A stretch of 38,498 nt of DNA from positions 1 to 38,498 of the forward strand of contig JAEUIV010000084.1 of the NCBI GenBank assembly GCA_016795005.1, read 5' to 3'. A program made the position numbers and the translations under genes. This document shows positions 8,623 through 16,914 of this stretch, in pieces; within the stretch, counting starts at the first letter, position 1; every line of letters begins with the position of its first letter. Below the pieces are notes generated by a model. It had not been told where the DNA came from and did not search any database. It saw nothing but the letters and a program-made list of their open reading frames with translations. This DNA is from Phycisphaerae bacterium. Lineage in GTDB: Bacteria > Planctomycetota > Phycisphaerae > Phycisphaerales > UBA1924.

Positions 8623-9417
8623 TCAGGACTCCGGGCGATACGCGCCCGCTTCATCAACGTACCACCATCGGCCCGCCTCGTATTTCGGCGGCTTCTCGTT
8701 CACCCGCCAGCCCGTCGACTCCGCAAAGACCTGTTGCAGCACGCCCGCCACCTCTCCCGCCGGCGTGGCACGCGCTGAAAAATCGATCACCGGGAGAAAC
8801 CGGACCGTCGATCGACTCGGCTTCCCGAGCGCTCCCCACGCCGTCGCGGCGAAGGGCGTCCCCTCCACCACGACGGGGAGCACCAGCGCCCGCGACCGCG
8901 CGATCAGCACGCCGACCCCTTCTCTGAACGGCAGCAGCATCCGCGGCGGCCGCTCGATCGCCCCCTCTGGAAAAATCCCCAGCGTCCCGCCGGCCCGCAG
9001 GTGACGCAGCGCTTCGCGCAGCCCCGAAACATCCCCGGCCTCTCGATCGACAAAGATGATCCGCGCGAACTCCCAGAACCACTCGAACCGCGACGCACGC
9101 ATGTCCTCCGCCATCACCCACCTGACCTCAAAGCCCAGCGCGGCCTGGATCAGCGCCGGATCAACCCCGGAGGTGTGATTCGAGACGATCACCAGCGGAC
9201 GGTCGGAGAACCCGCTCGGCGGACGCGCGGGAACATGCTCCACCCCCCCGACCCGGAGCGCGTGCATGAACCGTGCGTACGCGCGAATCACCCGGACCGC
9301 GAAGCACGCCCCCGGCTCACCGCCACGGAACCCCGGCCGCACCACCCACCGCACGGCAAGGCACCACGCCGCCCACGCCGCGATGCCCGCCATGGCATAA
9401 ACCTGCACTCCGTGCAT
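8623..9417 (-). CDS. PlsC-like 1-acyl-sn-glycerol-3-phosphate acyltransferase
   Basis: A 264-residue membrane-associated acyltransferase of the LPLAT/PlsC family, which transfers an acyl chain to lysophosphatidate or a related acceptor. A hydrophobic N-terminal segment (about residues 5-27) probably anchors it. Block I is SNHTSGVDP, giving the His-X4-Asp catalytic pair; block II includes FVDREAGD; block III is FPEGAIERPP; block IV is LPVVVEGTPF. Length and order of blocks match the family. ruvA follows after 17 bases. The acceptor cannot be read from the sequence, so no gene symbol is given. Confidence 0.88.
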   Translation of the reverse strand: MHGVQVYAMAGIAAWAAWCLAVRWVVRPGFRGGEPGACFAVRVIRAYARFMHALRVGGVEHVPARPPSGFSDRPLVIVSNHTSGVDPALIQAALGFEVRWVMAEDMRASRFEWFWEFARIIFVDREAGDVSGLREALRHLRAGGTLGIFPEGAIERPPRMLLPFREGVGVLIARSRALVLPVVVEGTPFAATAWGALGKPSRSTVRFLPVIDFSARATPAGEVAGVLQQVFAESTGWRVNEKPPKYEAGRWWYVDEAGAYRPES

Positions 9418-9564
9418 CGAGGTATGGTAACGGTCGGCCTCGAACGGACGGAATCACCGCAAACCTGGAAAACTCGAAGGCGTTCGGTCAGACCGGATCA
9501 CCGGCCAGCCGATCAACGGATCATCGAACTCCGCACCTACGACACGGACTCAGGCGCCCCTCCC

Positions 9565-10524
9565 ATGCCCACACCACCCTTCGTCGTCGGCATCGACCTC
9601 GGCGGAACAAACATGCAGATCGGCGTCGTCGACGCCTCGAACGCCGTCCTTGGCCGATCCAAGATCAAGACCAAGGCCGAACGAGGCGGCGATGCCGTGC
9701 TCGAACGAATGATCGAAGGGGTCGAGGATGCCTGCGAAAAATCCGGCCTCAACACCAAGGACCTCGCCGCCATCGGCGTCGGCGCGCCAGGCGCCATCGA
9801 CATGAAACTCGGCGTGGTTCTGGAAGCCCCCAACCTCCGCTGGAACAACATGCCGCTCGCCGACAGGCTGTCCGCCGCATTCGACCGTCGCCCCGTGCTC
9901 ATCGACAACGATGTCAACGTCGCGGTCTACGGTGAGAACCGTCTCGGAGCCGGCGAAAACGCCCACGACGTGCTCGGAATCTGGATCGGCACCGGCATCG
10001 GAGGGGGCCTCATCCTCAACGGCTCGCTCTACTACGGTTCGCTCGGTTCCGCGGGCGAAATCGGGCAGACCGTCCTCTTCCCCGGGGCGCCCCTCGGCTG
10101 GAGACTCTTCGAACAGAACTGTTCGCGCAAGCACCTCGTCGGCCGCATCCTCAGGCTGATCGACGCCAACCGCGCCTCCTCGCTCATCGACATCGCCGGG
10201 GGACGCGACGACATCGGCGCCTCCGCCCTCGCCGAGACATACAACAAGAGCGACACGCTCGTTCGAGAGGTCGTCGACGAGGCCACCGCGCTGATCGGCA
10301 TCGCCGCCGCCAACGCCGTCACGCTGCTCAGCCTCCCGATGATCATTCTCGGGGGCGGATTCGCCGAGGCCTTCGGCCAGCCCTTTGCCGATCGTGTCGC
10401 GCACGCCATGAAGCCCCACGTGTTCCCGAAGGCGCTGCATTCCTGCCGCGTCGTCACCACACGCCTCGCCGACGACGCGGGGCTGCTCGGCGCCGCGTTG
10501 CTCGCGCGCGAAAAGTACGCCTGA
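9565..10524 (+). CDS. ROK-family sugar kinase (glucokinase-like) lacking the ROK zinc motif
   Basis: A 319-residue cytosolic sugar kinase. The phosphate-1 motif DLGGTN is at residues 11-16, catalytic D116 lies in IDNDVNVA, the phosphate-2 motif is GTGIGGG (142-148), and an adenosine-type motif IILGGGFAEA is near the C terminus. Typical ROK enzymes follow with EIGH and a CXCGXXGC zinc site. Here the segment reads EIGQTVLF and then runs to LFEQNCSRK without any Cys cluster, so the structural zinc is predicted absent and the usual substrate-contacting His is Gln. The ATG at 9565 is chosen because it precedes the first beta strand; the frame is open upstream but unrelated. Glucokinase is the best guess, but another hexose or an N-acetyl sugar is possible. 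Confidence 0.87.
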   Translation: MPTPPFVVGIDLGGTNMQIGVVDASNAVLGRSKIKTKAERGGDAVLERMIEGVEDACEKSGLNTKDLAAIGVGAPGAIDMKLGVVLEAPNLRWNNMPLADRLSAAFDRRPVLIDNDVNVAVYGENRLGAGENAHDVLGIWIGTGIGGGLILNGSLYYGSLGSAGEIGQTVLFPGAPLGWRLFEQNCSRKHLVGRILRLIDANRASSLIDIAGGRDDIGASALAETYNKSDTLVREVVDEATALIGIAAANAVTLLSLPMIILGGGFAEAFGQPFADRVAHAMKPHVFPKALHSCRVVTTRLADDAGLLGAALLAREKYA

Positions 10525-10530
10525 ACACCA

Positions 10531-10561
10531 AGAAAAACGCCCCGGACATTTCCGGGGCGTT
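10531..10561 (-). terminator. Intrinsic terminator downstream of ribBA
   Basis: A perfect 11-bp stem (10536-10546 with 10551-10561) encloses a four-base loop. Read on the minus strand it is followed directly by a T-rich run (complement of 10531-10537). It lies about 90 bases beyond the ribBA stop and seven bases beyond the convergent kinase stop. For the kinase the same hairpin lacks a T-run, so it is strongest for minus-strand transcripts, though it may act on both. Confidence 0.8.
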
Positions 10562-10648
10562 CGGTCTCCGCGTCGGGGCTTCGTGGGCGGTTGCGCCGCA
10601 AGAAGGGGCTTCGGAGCGCGCCTCCTCAACTCGGCGTGCCCCAACGCG

Positions 10649-11842
10649 TCAAGGGGACTCGTCCAAGTGTAGCCCCACATGCTCAACGATCTCAAGTCCG
10701 AACGCGTCAAGTCCCGGCAGCGCCTTCGGATGATTGCTCAGGAGTCTCAGTCTGGATAACCCGAGGTCACGAAGAATCTGACCGCCGATACCGAACTCAC
10801 GCAGGTGCATCGGAACCTTCGGAGCATCCAGCCGCGTCGGCGGCCGCCACGCACCCGCGGATTCATCCGGCGCGATCCGACGATCAAGACCGTCGCCCGA
10901 AGCCTCCGGCCTCAGGTACACGATCACGCCGCGACCCTCGCGCTGGATCAACTTCATCGACGCCATCAGCGATCGACGGCTCGCCCCCTCGGGAGTCGAT
11001 GACACATCCCCGAACACGTCCCCCAACAGGTTCCGCCGGTGCATCCGCACCAGCGTCGGCTCGCGGCAGGCCTTCACGCGACCCGCGCCGTCCAGATCAC
11101 CCACACCGCCCACCGTCAACGCCAACTGGGGAAGCGGGTCCACGACGCTCTGGTACGCGATCAGGCTGAACGCCCCGGCCTCCGTCTCGATCGTCATCCC
11201 GCCCACCGGCGGCAGCCGCCTCACCAGCGTGTCACGCTCCAGCCGATACGCGATCAACTGCTCGATCGAGCACATCTTCCAGCCGTTCGCGGCACACATC
11301 CGCTCCAGGTCCGGGCGGCGCGCCATCTGGCCGTCCTCCCGCACGATCTCGATCAGAAGCGCCGACGGATGCACCCCCGCCAGCCGCGCCAGGTCCACCG
11401 CCCCCTCCGTCTGCCCGATCCGCACCAGCACCCCGCCGTCGCGCGAACGCAGGGGATTGATATGCCCCGGCCTCACAAAGTCGCCGGCGGAGGTCGCCGG
11501 ATCAATCGCCAGCGCGATCGTCTTGGCTCGATCGAACGCCGAAACGCCCGTCCCGACGCCGTGCTTCGGATGACCGTCGATCGACACCGTGAACGGCGTC
11601 CCCCGCACGGACGTGTTCTGGCCCGCCTGCGGGTGCAGCGCCAAACGATCGCAATCCGCCTCGGTCAGGCTGAGGCAGAGGTACCCACCCGCGAGCCGCT
11701 GGATCGCCTGAACCTTTTCGGGCGTCGCAAACTGGGCGGCGAGAACAAGGTCGCCCTCGTTCTCACGGTCTTCATCGTCCACGAGGACGATGAATCGGCC
11801 GGCGCGAACCTCGTCCAGAATTTCAGGGATGGGAGAAAACAC
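10649..11842 (-). CDS. ribB: 3,4-dihydroxy-2-butanone 4-phosphate synthase fused to a degenerate GTP cyclohydrolase II domain
   Basis: The N-terminal half (about residues 1-205) is a complete RibB, which converts ribulose 5-phosphate to the four-carbon unit of riboflavin: [11 protein letters not shown] (22-32) carries the acidic catalytic loop, RPGHINPLR is at 124-132, and [16 protein letters not shown] at 141-156. The C-terminal half still aligns with RibA ([57 protein letters not shown]). However, the three zinc Cys positions (SECLTGD and RCDC in active enzymes) are absent, and the RQEGRGIGL / DTVEAN active-site stretch is replaced by unrelated Pro-, Ala- and Arg-rich sequence. The 397 residues match a bifunctional RibBA in length. 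GTP cyclohydrolase II activity is predicted lost, as in the RibBX variants described in Proteobacteria. topA lies upstream on the same strand. Confidence 0.9.
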   Translation of the reverse strand: MFSPIPEILDEVRAGRFIVLVDDEDRENEGDLVLAAQFATPEKVQAIQRLAGGYLCLSLTEADCDRLALHPQAGQNTSVRGTPFTVSIDGHPKHGVGTGVSAFDRAKTIALAIDPATSAGDFVRPGHINPLRSRDGGVLVRIGQTEGAVDLARLAGVHPSALLIEIVREDGQMARRPDLERMCAANGWKMCSIEQLIAYRLERDTLVRRLPPVGGMTIETEAGAFSLIAYQSVVDPLPQLALTVGGVGDLDGAGRVKACREPTLVRMHRRNLLGDVFGDVSSTPEGASRRSLMASMKLIQREGRGVIVYLRPEASGDGLDRRIAPDESAGAWRPPTRLDAPKVPMHLREFGIGGQILRDLGLSRLRLLSNHPKALPGLDAFGLEIVEHVGLHLDESP

Positions 11843-12003
11843 GGAGGGGATGGTAACGCAGGAGACTCCAGTGCCCGAGGAACGAAAATCGGAGCGAGCC
11901 GATCAATCGCTGGCGCCCACGCGGCCGGGATCGCTCCCGAGGTGATTCACCGCGCCGTCCGCGCCGCGCGGGCGGATCACACTCCCGAAGCCCCGGCCCC
12001 CAC

Positions 12004-14721
12004 TCACCCCACCTCAACCTCTTCGGGCAACTCCTCCACCACGCCCGCATCCGCCCCCTCGGGCGTCTCGTCCTTCCTCACGATCGCTTTCCCCTTCGCA
12101 TCCGTCAGCGCCCGCCCTTGCAGGTCGCGGATGACAATGATCGGGTTCTTCGCGGCGTGCGCCTCGTACGCATCCAGCCACTTCTTCTGAACCGCCTCGC
12201 TGTAGTCACTCCACTTGCCGCGCGCCCGGCACTTGGGGAACGCGCTGCAACTGAGCCATGGACCACGCGCCCCGCCCCGCACATAGAGCATCGACTGGCA
12301 CTTCGGGCAGGCGAGGTCCGTGCTCAGCGGTGGCACGGTCGGCGCCTGGATCTGGCCCTTGCGGTCGAGTTTCACGATCGTCTTGCACGGATTTTCTTTG
12401 TCGTTGTACCCCGAGCAGCCCAGGAAGGGACCGAACTTGCCCGTGCGCTTCGTCATGCCGCGACCGCACGTCGGGCAAGCCACATTGACCGTCTCCACCA
12501 GGCGCGGCTTGCCCTCTCGGTCCACCGGCGCGGCGTAGTCGCAATCGGGATACCGCGAGCACGAGAGGAACCGTCCCCCCTTGCCCAGCCGGTACACCAG
12601 CCCCGCGCCGCACTTGGCGCACTTCAACTCGGGGGGCGCCGGGACGGTCTTCCCCTTCTCGTGAGGAAGATCGGCCGCCGACTCCACCTGCTTCTTGAAC
12701 TTCCGGTAGAACGCGTCGAGCACGTCCACCCAGTTCTTCCGTTCGTCCTCGATGTGGTCGAGTTCCGCCTCCATCTCGCGCGTGTACCCGATCTCCATGA
12801 TCTCGGGGATCGCCTTGATCAGGAAGTCATTCACCACTTCCCCGACATAGGTCGCATACAGCCGGCGATCGGTCAGTTCAACGTATTCGCGGTCGATGAT
12901 CGTCCCGATGATCGACGCGTACGTCGAAGGACGCCCGATCCCCTCCGACTCGAGCACCTTGATGAGCGAGGCCTCCGAGTACCGCGCGGGGGGGCTGGTG
13001 AACTTCTGCATCGGCTCGACGCTGAACGCCGCGACCTTCTGCTCCTCTTTCAGCGCGGGCAGTGTCTGTTCGTCGCTCGCCGTCGGGATGCCCGTTACCT
13101 TCAGGAAGCCGTCGAACACCAGCACGCGCCCCGTCGCCTTGAACGTGAGCGGCGTCTTCGGGTCCGTGCCGCCCTCGATCAGCACCGTCGTCGCGTCCCA
13201 CTCCGCCGGAGTCATCTGGCACGCGAGGAACCGCTCCCAGATCAGCGAATACAGACGCCACTGATCCGGCTCGAGCACGTTCTTCAGTTTCGCGGGGGTA
13301 AACTCGACGTTCGTCGGCCGGATCGCCTCATGCGCCTCCTGCGCATCCTTGTTCGATGAGGTAAAGAAGTTCGGCTTCTCGGGCAGGTACCTGGCCCCGA
13401 ACTTCGACGAGACATAGCCGCGGGCCATCTCCAGCGCGTCGCTCGAAAGGTGCGTCGAGTCGGTACGCATGTAGGTGATCAGGCCCACCGCCCCCTCGCC
13501 GGGAACCTCGACACCCTCGTACAACCTTTGCGCGGCACGCATCGTCTTCTGCGCCCCGAAGCCCAGCCGGCTTGAAGCCGCCTGCTGGAGCGTGGATGTG
13601 ATGAAAGGCGGGGACGGACGACTCCGAGTCCGCTTGGTCTCGATCGACTTGATCCGCCAGGGCGTGCTCGAATCCGCCTCGCCCGTGATGGTCCGAACAA
13701 ACCTCGCCGGCCCCTTGCCCTTCGCGTCTTCACGCACCGCGCTCTTGATGTTCTTCAACCCGGCAAGCCCCGCGATCCGCGACGCCTCCACCGCCAGGTC
13801 CTTGAAGGTCGTCGCCGACCCGCCCGCCTGGCCGAGATTGAACGATTTCCCCGCAATCTCCACCAGTTCCGCTCGGATCGCCTTCTTGTCGGCGATCCAC
13901 GCGTTCTGCGCCTTGAGCGTGGGCGCGTTCCCCTTTTCATCCTTCTGCGAGACAAACCTCGACCACTCGCTCACAAGCCTCGACGCCGCGGCGGGATCGA
14001 GCGCGAACCGCGCCGTCATCTCCCAATATTCATCGGGAACAAAGTCGCGGATCTCTCGCTCGCGCTCCACCACCACCCGCAGCGCCACGCTCTGCACGCG
14101 ACCCGCCGACAACCCACCCGCCACCTTCTTCCACAGCAGGGGCGAGACCTGGTACCCCACGATGCGATCCAGGATCCGACGCGCCTGCTGCGCATTCACG
14201 CGGTCAACATCGATCGGGTGCGGGTTCGAGAACGCACGCTTGATCTCGTCCTTGGTGATCGCGGCGAACATCACACGCTTCGCCATCTCCGGCTTGATGC
14301 CGAGTTCCTCCGCGATGTGCCACGCGATCGCCTCGCCCTCTCGGTCAAGGTCGGTCGCAAACCACACTTCGCTCGCGCTCTTCGCCAGACGCTTGAGCTT
14401 GGTGATCACCGCCGCCTTGCCGGACAGCACCTCGTAGGTGGGACGGAACCCATGCTCCAGGTCCACACCCGGCACCGGAGCCTTCACCCCTTTCGGATTC
14501 TTGCTCGGCAGGTCGCGCACGTGACCGACCGACGCCTCGACCACATAGTCGCTTCCCAGGTACTTGTTAATGGTCTTGGCCTTCGCCGGGGACTCGACGA
14601 TGACCAGCTTCTTGCCCCGACCATCGACCGAACGATTCGGCCGATCGGCCAGCGCGGTCCCACCCTCCCGGACAGGGCCGACCGATTTCTTTCCCCGCGA
14701 TGTGCCCGCCTTCTTTGCCAT
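12004..14721 (-). CDS. topA: DNA topoisomerase I
   Basis: A 905-residue type IA topoisomerase that relaxes negative supercoils. The start is set at ATG 14721 (MAKKAG) because GGGAG lies just upstream on the minus strand; the frame stays open 41 codons further without similarity. A basic, unstructured stretch of about 35 residues precedes the Toprim domain, which begins KKLVIVESPAKAKTI with E43 and has D124, D126 and E128 in TDLDREGEAIAWH. The catalytic Tyr is Y417 in TYMRTDS. Three C-terminal zinc ribbons follow, the first starting CAKC at 701, then CPTC and CPKC, each closed by a Cys-rich SCSRYPDC-like half. An acidic tail ends the protein. The Toprim, cleavage and zinc-ribbon order is standard. 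Confidence 0.95.
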   Translation of the reverse strand: MAKKAGTSRGKKSVGPVREGGTALADRPNRSVDGRGKKLVIVESPAKAKTINKYLGSDYVVEASVGHVRDLPSKNPKGVKAPVPGVDLEHGFRPTYEVLSGKAAVITKLKRLAKSASEVWFATDLDREGEAIAWHIAEELGIKPEMAKRVMFAAITKDEIKRAFSNPHPIDVDRVNAQQARRILDRIVGYQVSPLLWKKVAGGLSAGRVQSVALRVVVEREREIRDFVPDEYWEMTARFALDPAAASRLVSEWSRFVSQKDEKGNAPTLKAQNAWIADKKAIRAELVEIAGKSFNLGQAGGSATTFKDLAVEASRIAGLAGLKNIKSAVREDAKGKGPARFVRTITGEADSSTPWRIKSIETKRTRSRPSPPFITSTLQQAASSRLGFGAQKTMRAAQRLYEGVEVPGEGAVGLITYMRTDSTHLSSDALEMARGYVSSKFGARYLPEKPNFFTSSNKDAQEAHEAIRPTNVEFTPAKLKNVLEPDQWRLYSLIWERFLACQMTPAEWDATTVLIEGGTDPKTPLTFKATGRVLVFDGFLKVTGIPTASDEQTLPALKEEQKVAAFSVEPMQKFTSPPARYSEASLIKVLESEGIGRPSTYASIIGTIIDREYVELTDRRLYATYVGEVVNDFLIKAIPEIMEIGYTREMEAELDHIEDERKNWVDVLDAFYRKFKKQVESAADLPHEKGKTVPAPPELKCAKCGAGLVYRLGKGGRFLSCSRYPDCDYAAPVDREGKPRLVETVNVACPTCGRGMTKRTGKFGPFLGCSGYNDKENPCKTIVKLDRKGQIQAPTVPPLSTDLACPKCQSMLYVRGGARGPWLSCSAFPKCRARGKWSDYSEAVQKKWLDAYEAHAAKNPIIVIRDLQGRALTDAKGKAIVRKDETPEGADAGVVEELPEEVEVG

Positions 14722-15051
14722 GAACTCCCTGCCAATCAGCCGAAAAACGGCGGTCGCCTGCCACTCGATCTGCCTCGATCGATCCGAACTTCTCGGACCC
14801 CCATCGGACCTCCAAGGGTGTGAGTGGAGGAGCCACGCCGGCAATTGTCAAGTGACCGCCACGAAAATCAGTCCGAACAAAATGCGGCCGTTCGCACCGA
14901 ACGCACGGTCCACCTTCCCCTCCGCCCTACCTCTTCGGCGGTTCTTGCCACCCGTCAATCATCTCGAAACAGGAAATAAAAAGGCCCCACCGGAATGCAC
15001 CCCGGCGGGGCCGATGAGACACACTTTTCTTGCACGAACCCCGCGCGAGGG
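14722..15051 (-). promoter_or_regulatory. Intergenic stretch holding the topA upstream region
   Basis: These 330 bases lie between topA and the minus-strand secreted-protein group. On the minus strand a perfect -35 hexamer TTGACA occurs at 14851-14846, but no AT-rich -10 box stands 16-18 bases further on, so a sigma-70 promoter is only suggested. The distal part, 14976-15012, is the terminator listed separately. No open frame with coding character was seen on either strand. Confidence 0.35.
14976..15012 (-). terminator. Intrinsic terminator of the secreted helical-protein group
   Basis: An 11-bp GC-rich stem with one mismatch (14983-14993 paired with 15002-15012) and an eight-base loop is followed, on the minus strand, by TTTTTATTT (complement of 14974-14982). 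It lies 39 bases beyond the stop of the last of three secreted-protein genes and separates them from topA. This is one of the two clearest intrinsic terminators in the window. Confidence 0.85.
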
Positions 15052-15528
15052 CTACTCGTTCGCCGTCGCCGCATCCACCGCCGAGCGGATCGCCGTCGCC
15101 GCCGCTTCTCCCGAAGCCCGGATCGACGCCGCGGCACCGGAAGCGGTCGCGCGAACGCTCTGCTTGACCTCGTCGCTCGCTCCGATGCGAGTCAGCGTCC
15201 GAAGCGCCCCCTCCGTCACCTTGCGAACCCCGCCGAGCGAACGATCAACCCCCATCCCGACCCGGCCGAGCGCACGCCGACCCGCGGCGAGGATCTTCTC
15301 ATCCGCCGCCCCCTTTGCGTCAAGCGCGTTGACGGCGTTGACCCCCGTCTCGCCGGCGCGGGCGAGCGCCTCACCCGATCGAACCTCGAGATTCCGCACG
15401 AGTTCCGCGTGCCGGGCCACCACCTGGTCCGCGGTCGGAGGAGCCTTCTCGGCGGCCATCGCGGACGAGGCGGACAGCATCGAGGCCAACACGGCGCCCA
15501 GGGCAGCGATTCGAACAACGGCAAGCAT
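15052..15528 (-). CDS. Small secreted Ala-rich helical protein A (unknown function)
   Basis: I do not recognise a family. From ATG 15528 the protein has 158 residues, with a classical signal peptide MLAVVRIAALGAVLASML and a likely cut after AMA. The mature part is rich in Ala, Arg, Glu and Val, has no Cys, no Trp and no Tyr, and reads as continuous amphipathic helix, for example EVRSGEALARAGETGVNAV and the Ala-rich C terminus. A GAGGAG ribosome-binding site precedes the chosen ATG, which excludes the longer frame. It is the last of three similar genes, 154 bases after the previous one, and is followed by the terminator at 14976-15012. Location in periplasm or outside the cell is expected. Coding status is supported by the signal peptide plus ribosome-binding site. 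Confidence 0.8.
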   Translation of the reverse strand: MLAVVRIAALGAVLASMLSASSAMAAEKAPPTADQVVARHAELVRNLEVRSGEALARAGETGVNAVNALDAKGAADEKILAAGRRALGRVGMGVDRSLGGVRKVTEGALRTLTRIGASDEVKQSVRATASGAAASIRASGEAAATAIRSAVDAATANE

Positions 15529-15682
15529 GACTTGGTCTCCTCTGCGCGAGCCGATTGGACTCACGCCGACGTTTGACTCTCCAACGCACATACGCGACCG
15601 GTCGGAGGGCCAAACGCCGCCCAAAGAGGCCTATTGCTCGTATTCGCCGGAATTGATGGAGCGTCGAACGCGGGCGCCCGCC

Positions 15683-16180
15683 TCAAGGCGTCGCCGGCAC
15701 GGCCGCGAGGGCTTCATCCACACGTGTACGCGCCGCCTGGACGGCGTCTTCCAGCGTCCCCCCCGCGACCTCTCTCGCAAAGAACAGATCGTCCTGGAGA
15801 TCGGTCGTGTATTCCTCCGCGGACCGCATGCGGATCATCGCGGTGCCAACCTCGCGCGTCACCTGCGCGTATCCGCTGCGGGCCGGGCTGGAGAACCCCT
15901 TCTTGGCCTTGTTCGCCGCTTTTTCGAGTGAAGCACGCGACGCGCCGGCGCGTGCCGAACGCTCCAGCCGATAGACCGCCCGATCCGCCAGCACCTCGAT
16001 CCGGTCCGTGGCCTTGGTCGTGGCGGCCTCAATCTTCATGACCGCCGCCTCGAGGATCTCGGGCGCGGTCGGGCGTCTCGGGGGTGCGTTCACCGCCGTC
16101 GCGCTCGGCACGCTCGCCGCGACGAAGATCGCCGCCAGCATCCAGCGGCTCAACCCGGAACGAATCAACGATGCGAACAT
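15683..16180 (-). CDS. Small secreted helical protein B (unknown function)
   Basis: No recognised domain. The 165-residue product from ATG 16180 is preceded by GGAGG at good spacing. The signal peptide runs to about residue 29 (RWMLAAIFVAASVPSATA), and the mature chain begins with a short Pro-rich piece (APPRRPTAPE) and continues as charged helix: KIEAATTKATDRIEVLADR, SRASLEKAANKAKKG, then an acidic segment around EEYTTDLQDDLFF. There is no Cys. It resembles its two neighbours in size, signal peptide, composition and predicted helical content, but no long identical stretch is visible, so common ancestry is unproven. It is the middle gene of the group, 75 bases after protein C. Confidence 0.8.
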   Translation of the reverse strand: MFASLIRSGLSRWMLAAIFVAASVPSATAVNAPPRRPTAPEILEAAVMKIEAATTKATDRIEVLADRAVYRLERSARAGASRASLEKAANKAKKGFSSPARSGYAQVTREVGTAMIRMRSAEEYTTDLQDDLFFAREVAGGTLEDAVQAARTRVDEALAAVPATP

Positions 16181-16255
16181 CAAGGCCTCCAAGTGAAACG
16201 AGGTCCAACCCATGACTCCCGTGCATGATTACCGCCGCCGCGCCTCCCGGTTTCT

Positions 16256-16738
16256 TCAGAGATTCAGGACGGTATCAAGCGACTCACCGATCGAGTCGAG
16301 CGTTTCCGCCTCCGCCGCGGCGATGTTGGCGATCGCGGTCTGCCTGGCATCCTCGAGGTCCGCGAGGAGCGCTTCCGAGTTGGCCTTGGCGCGGAGCTTG
16401 ATCGACTGCTTGTTCGCCTCGACGTTGATCTTTGATTCGGCGCGATACCGTGCCGCGGTAGCCGATCGTTGGTAAAAGATGGCGACGTCGGTCATGCGGG
16501 TATCGCTCGCGCCGGAGCCAGCAAGACGATTCAGGAGCGTCTCGACACTGGTCGACAGCCGCGACAGCCCCAACTCCGCCGAGGCGGCGGTGCGGTTGAT
16601 GGTGCGGATCGACCGCTCGGTGTTCTTCTGATCCGCCACCGAAACCGACTGGCTCTGGGCGATCGCCGCCGAGGGCATGACGATCAACGCGACCATCGTG
16701 ACGATAGCGATCGAGAAAACCTGAAGCAGTCGAGTCAT
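16256..16738 (-). CDS. Small secreted helical protein C (unknown function)
   Basis: First gene of the minus-strand group. The 160-residue product has a signal peptide with hydrophobic core VFSIAIVTMVALIVM and a likely cut after AIA. The mature chain starts QSQSVSVADQKN and is Ser-, Ala- and charge-rich helix throughout (EANKQSIKLRAKANSEALL, EDARQTAIANIAAAEAETL), without Cys or Trp. A near-perfect AGGAGGT lies ahead of ATG 16738, the strongest ribosome-binding site in the window. The repeated small-residue heptad-like spacing suggests coiled coil or bundle formation. The gene is divergent from the P1B-4 ATPase, with 176 bases between them. Function unknown. Confidence 0.82.
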   Translation of the reverse strand: MTRLLQVFSIAIVTMVALIVMPSAAIAQSQSVSVADQKNTERSIRTINRTAASAELGLSRLSTSVETLLNRLAGSGASDTRMTDVAIFYQRSATAARYRAESKINVEANKQSIKLRAKANSEALLADLEDARQTAIANIAAAEAETLDSIGESLDTVLNL

Positions 16739-16914
16739 GATCGGTACCTCCTGTCAACTGAATCGAAACGGCCAACGTCCCCGAACCGTGAAAAAGTCTA
16801 CCACTCTCATCGGGCCGGGGCGAGACCTGATTGGATGACCGGCGACCAGAAGGGTTCCACGCCGATCGAACTTGCTGAAATGATCGAACCAGGCGGGTCG
16901 GATAAGGTGCTGAC

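Noticed and set aside
9001..9564. N-terminal extension of the ROK kinase by 188 codons
   Set aside because: It lies antisense to the plsC-like gene and the promoter gap, and the kinase fold starts at residue 6 after ATG 9565.
14722..14844. Upstream start for topA at 14844
   Set aside because: The extra 41 residues have no similarity to the family, and a GGGAG site fits the ATG at 14721.
15670..15681. Perfect 12-base palindrome GCGGGCGCCCGC near the stop of secreted protein B
   Set aside because: It is single, lies at the 3' end of a gene and is common by chance in such GC-rich DNA; no repeat family or operator pattern is visible.
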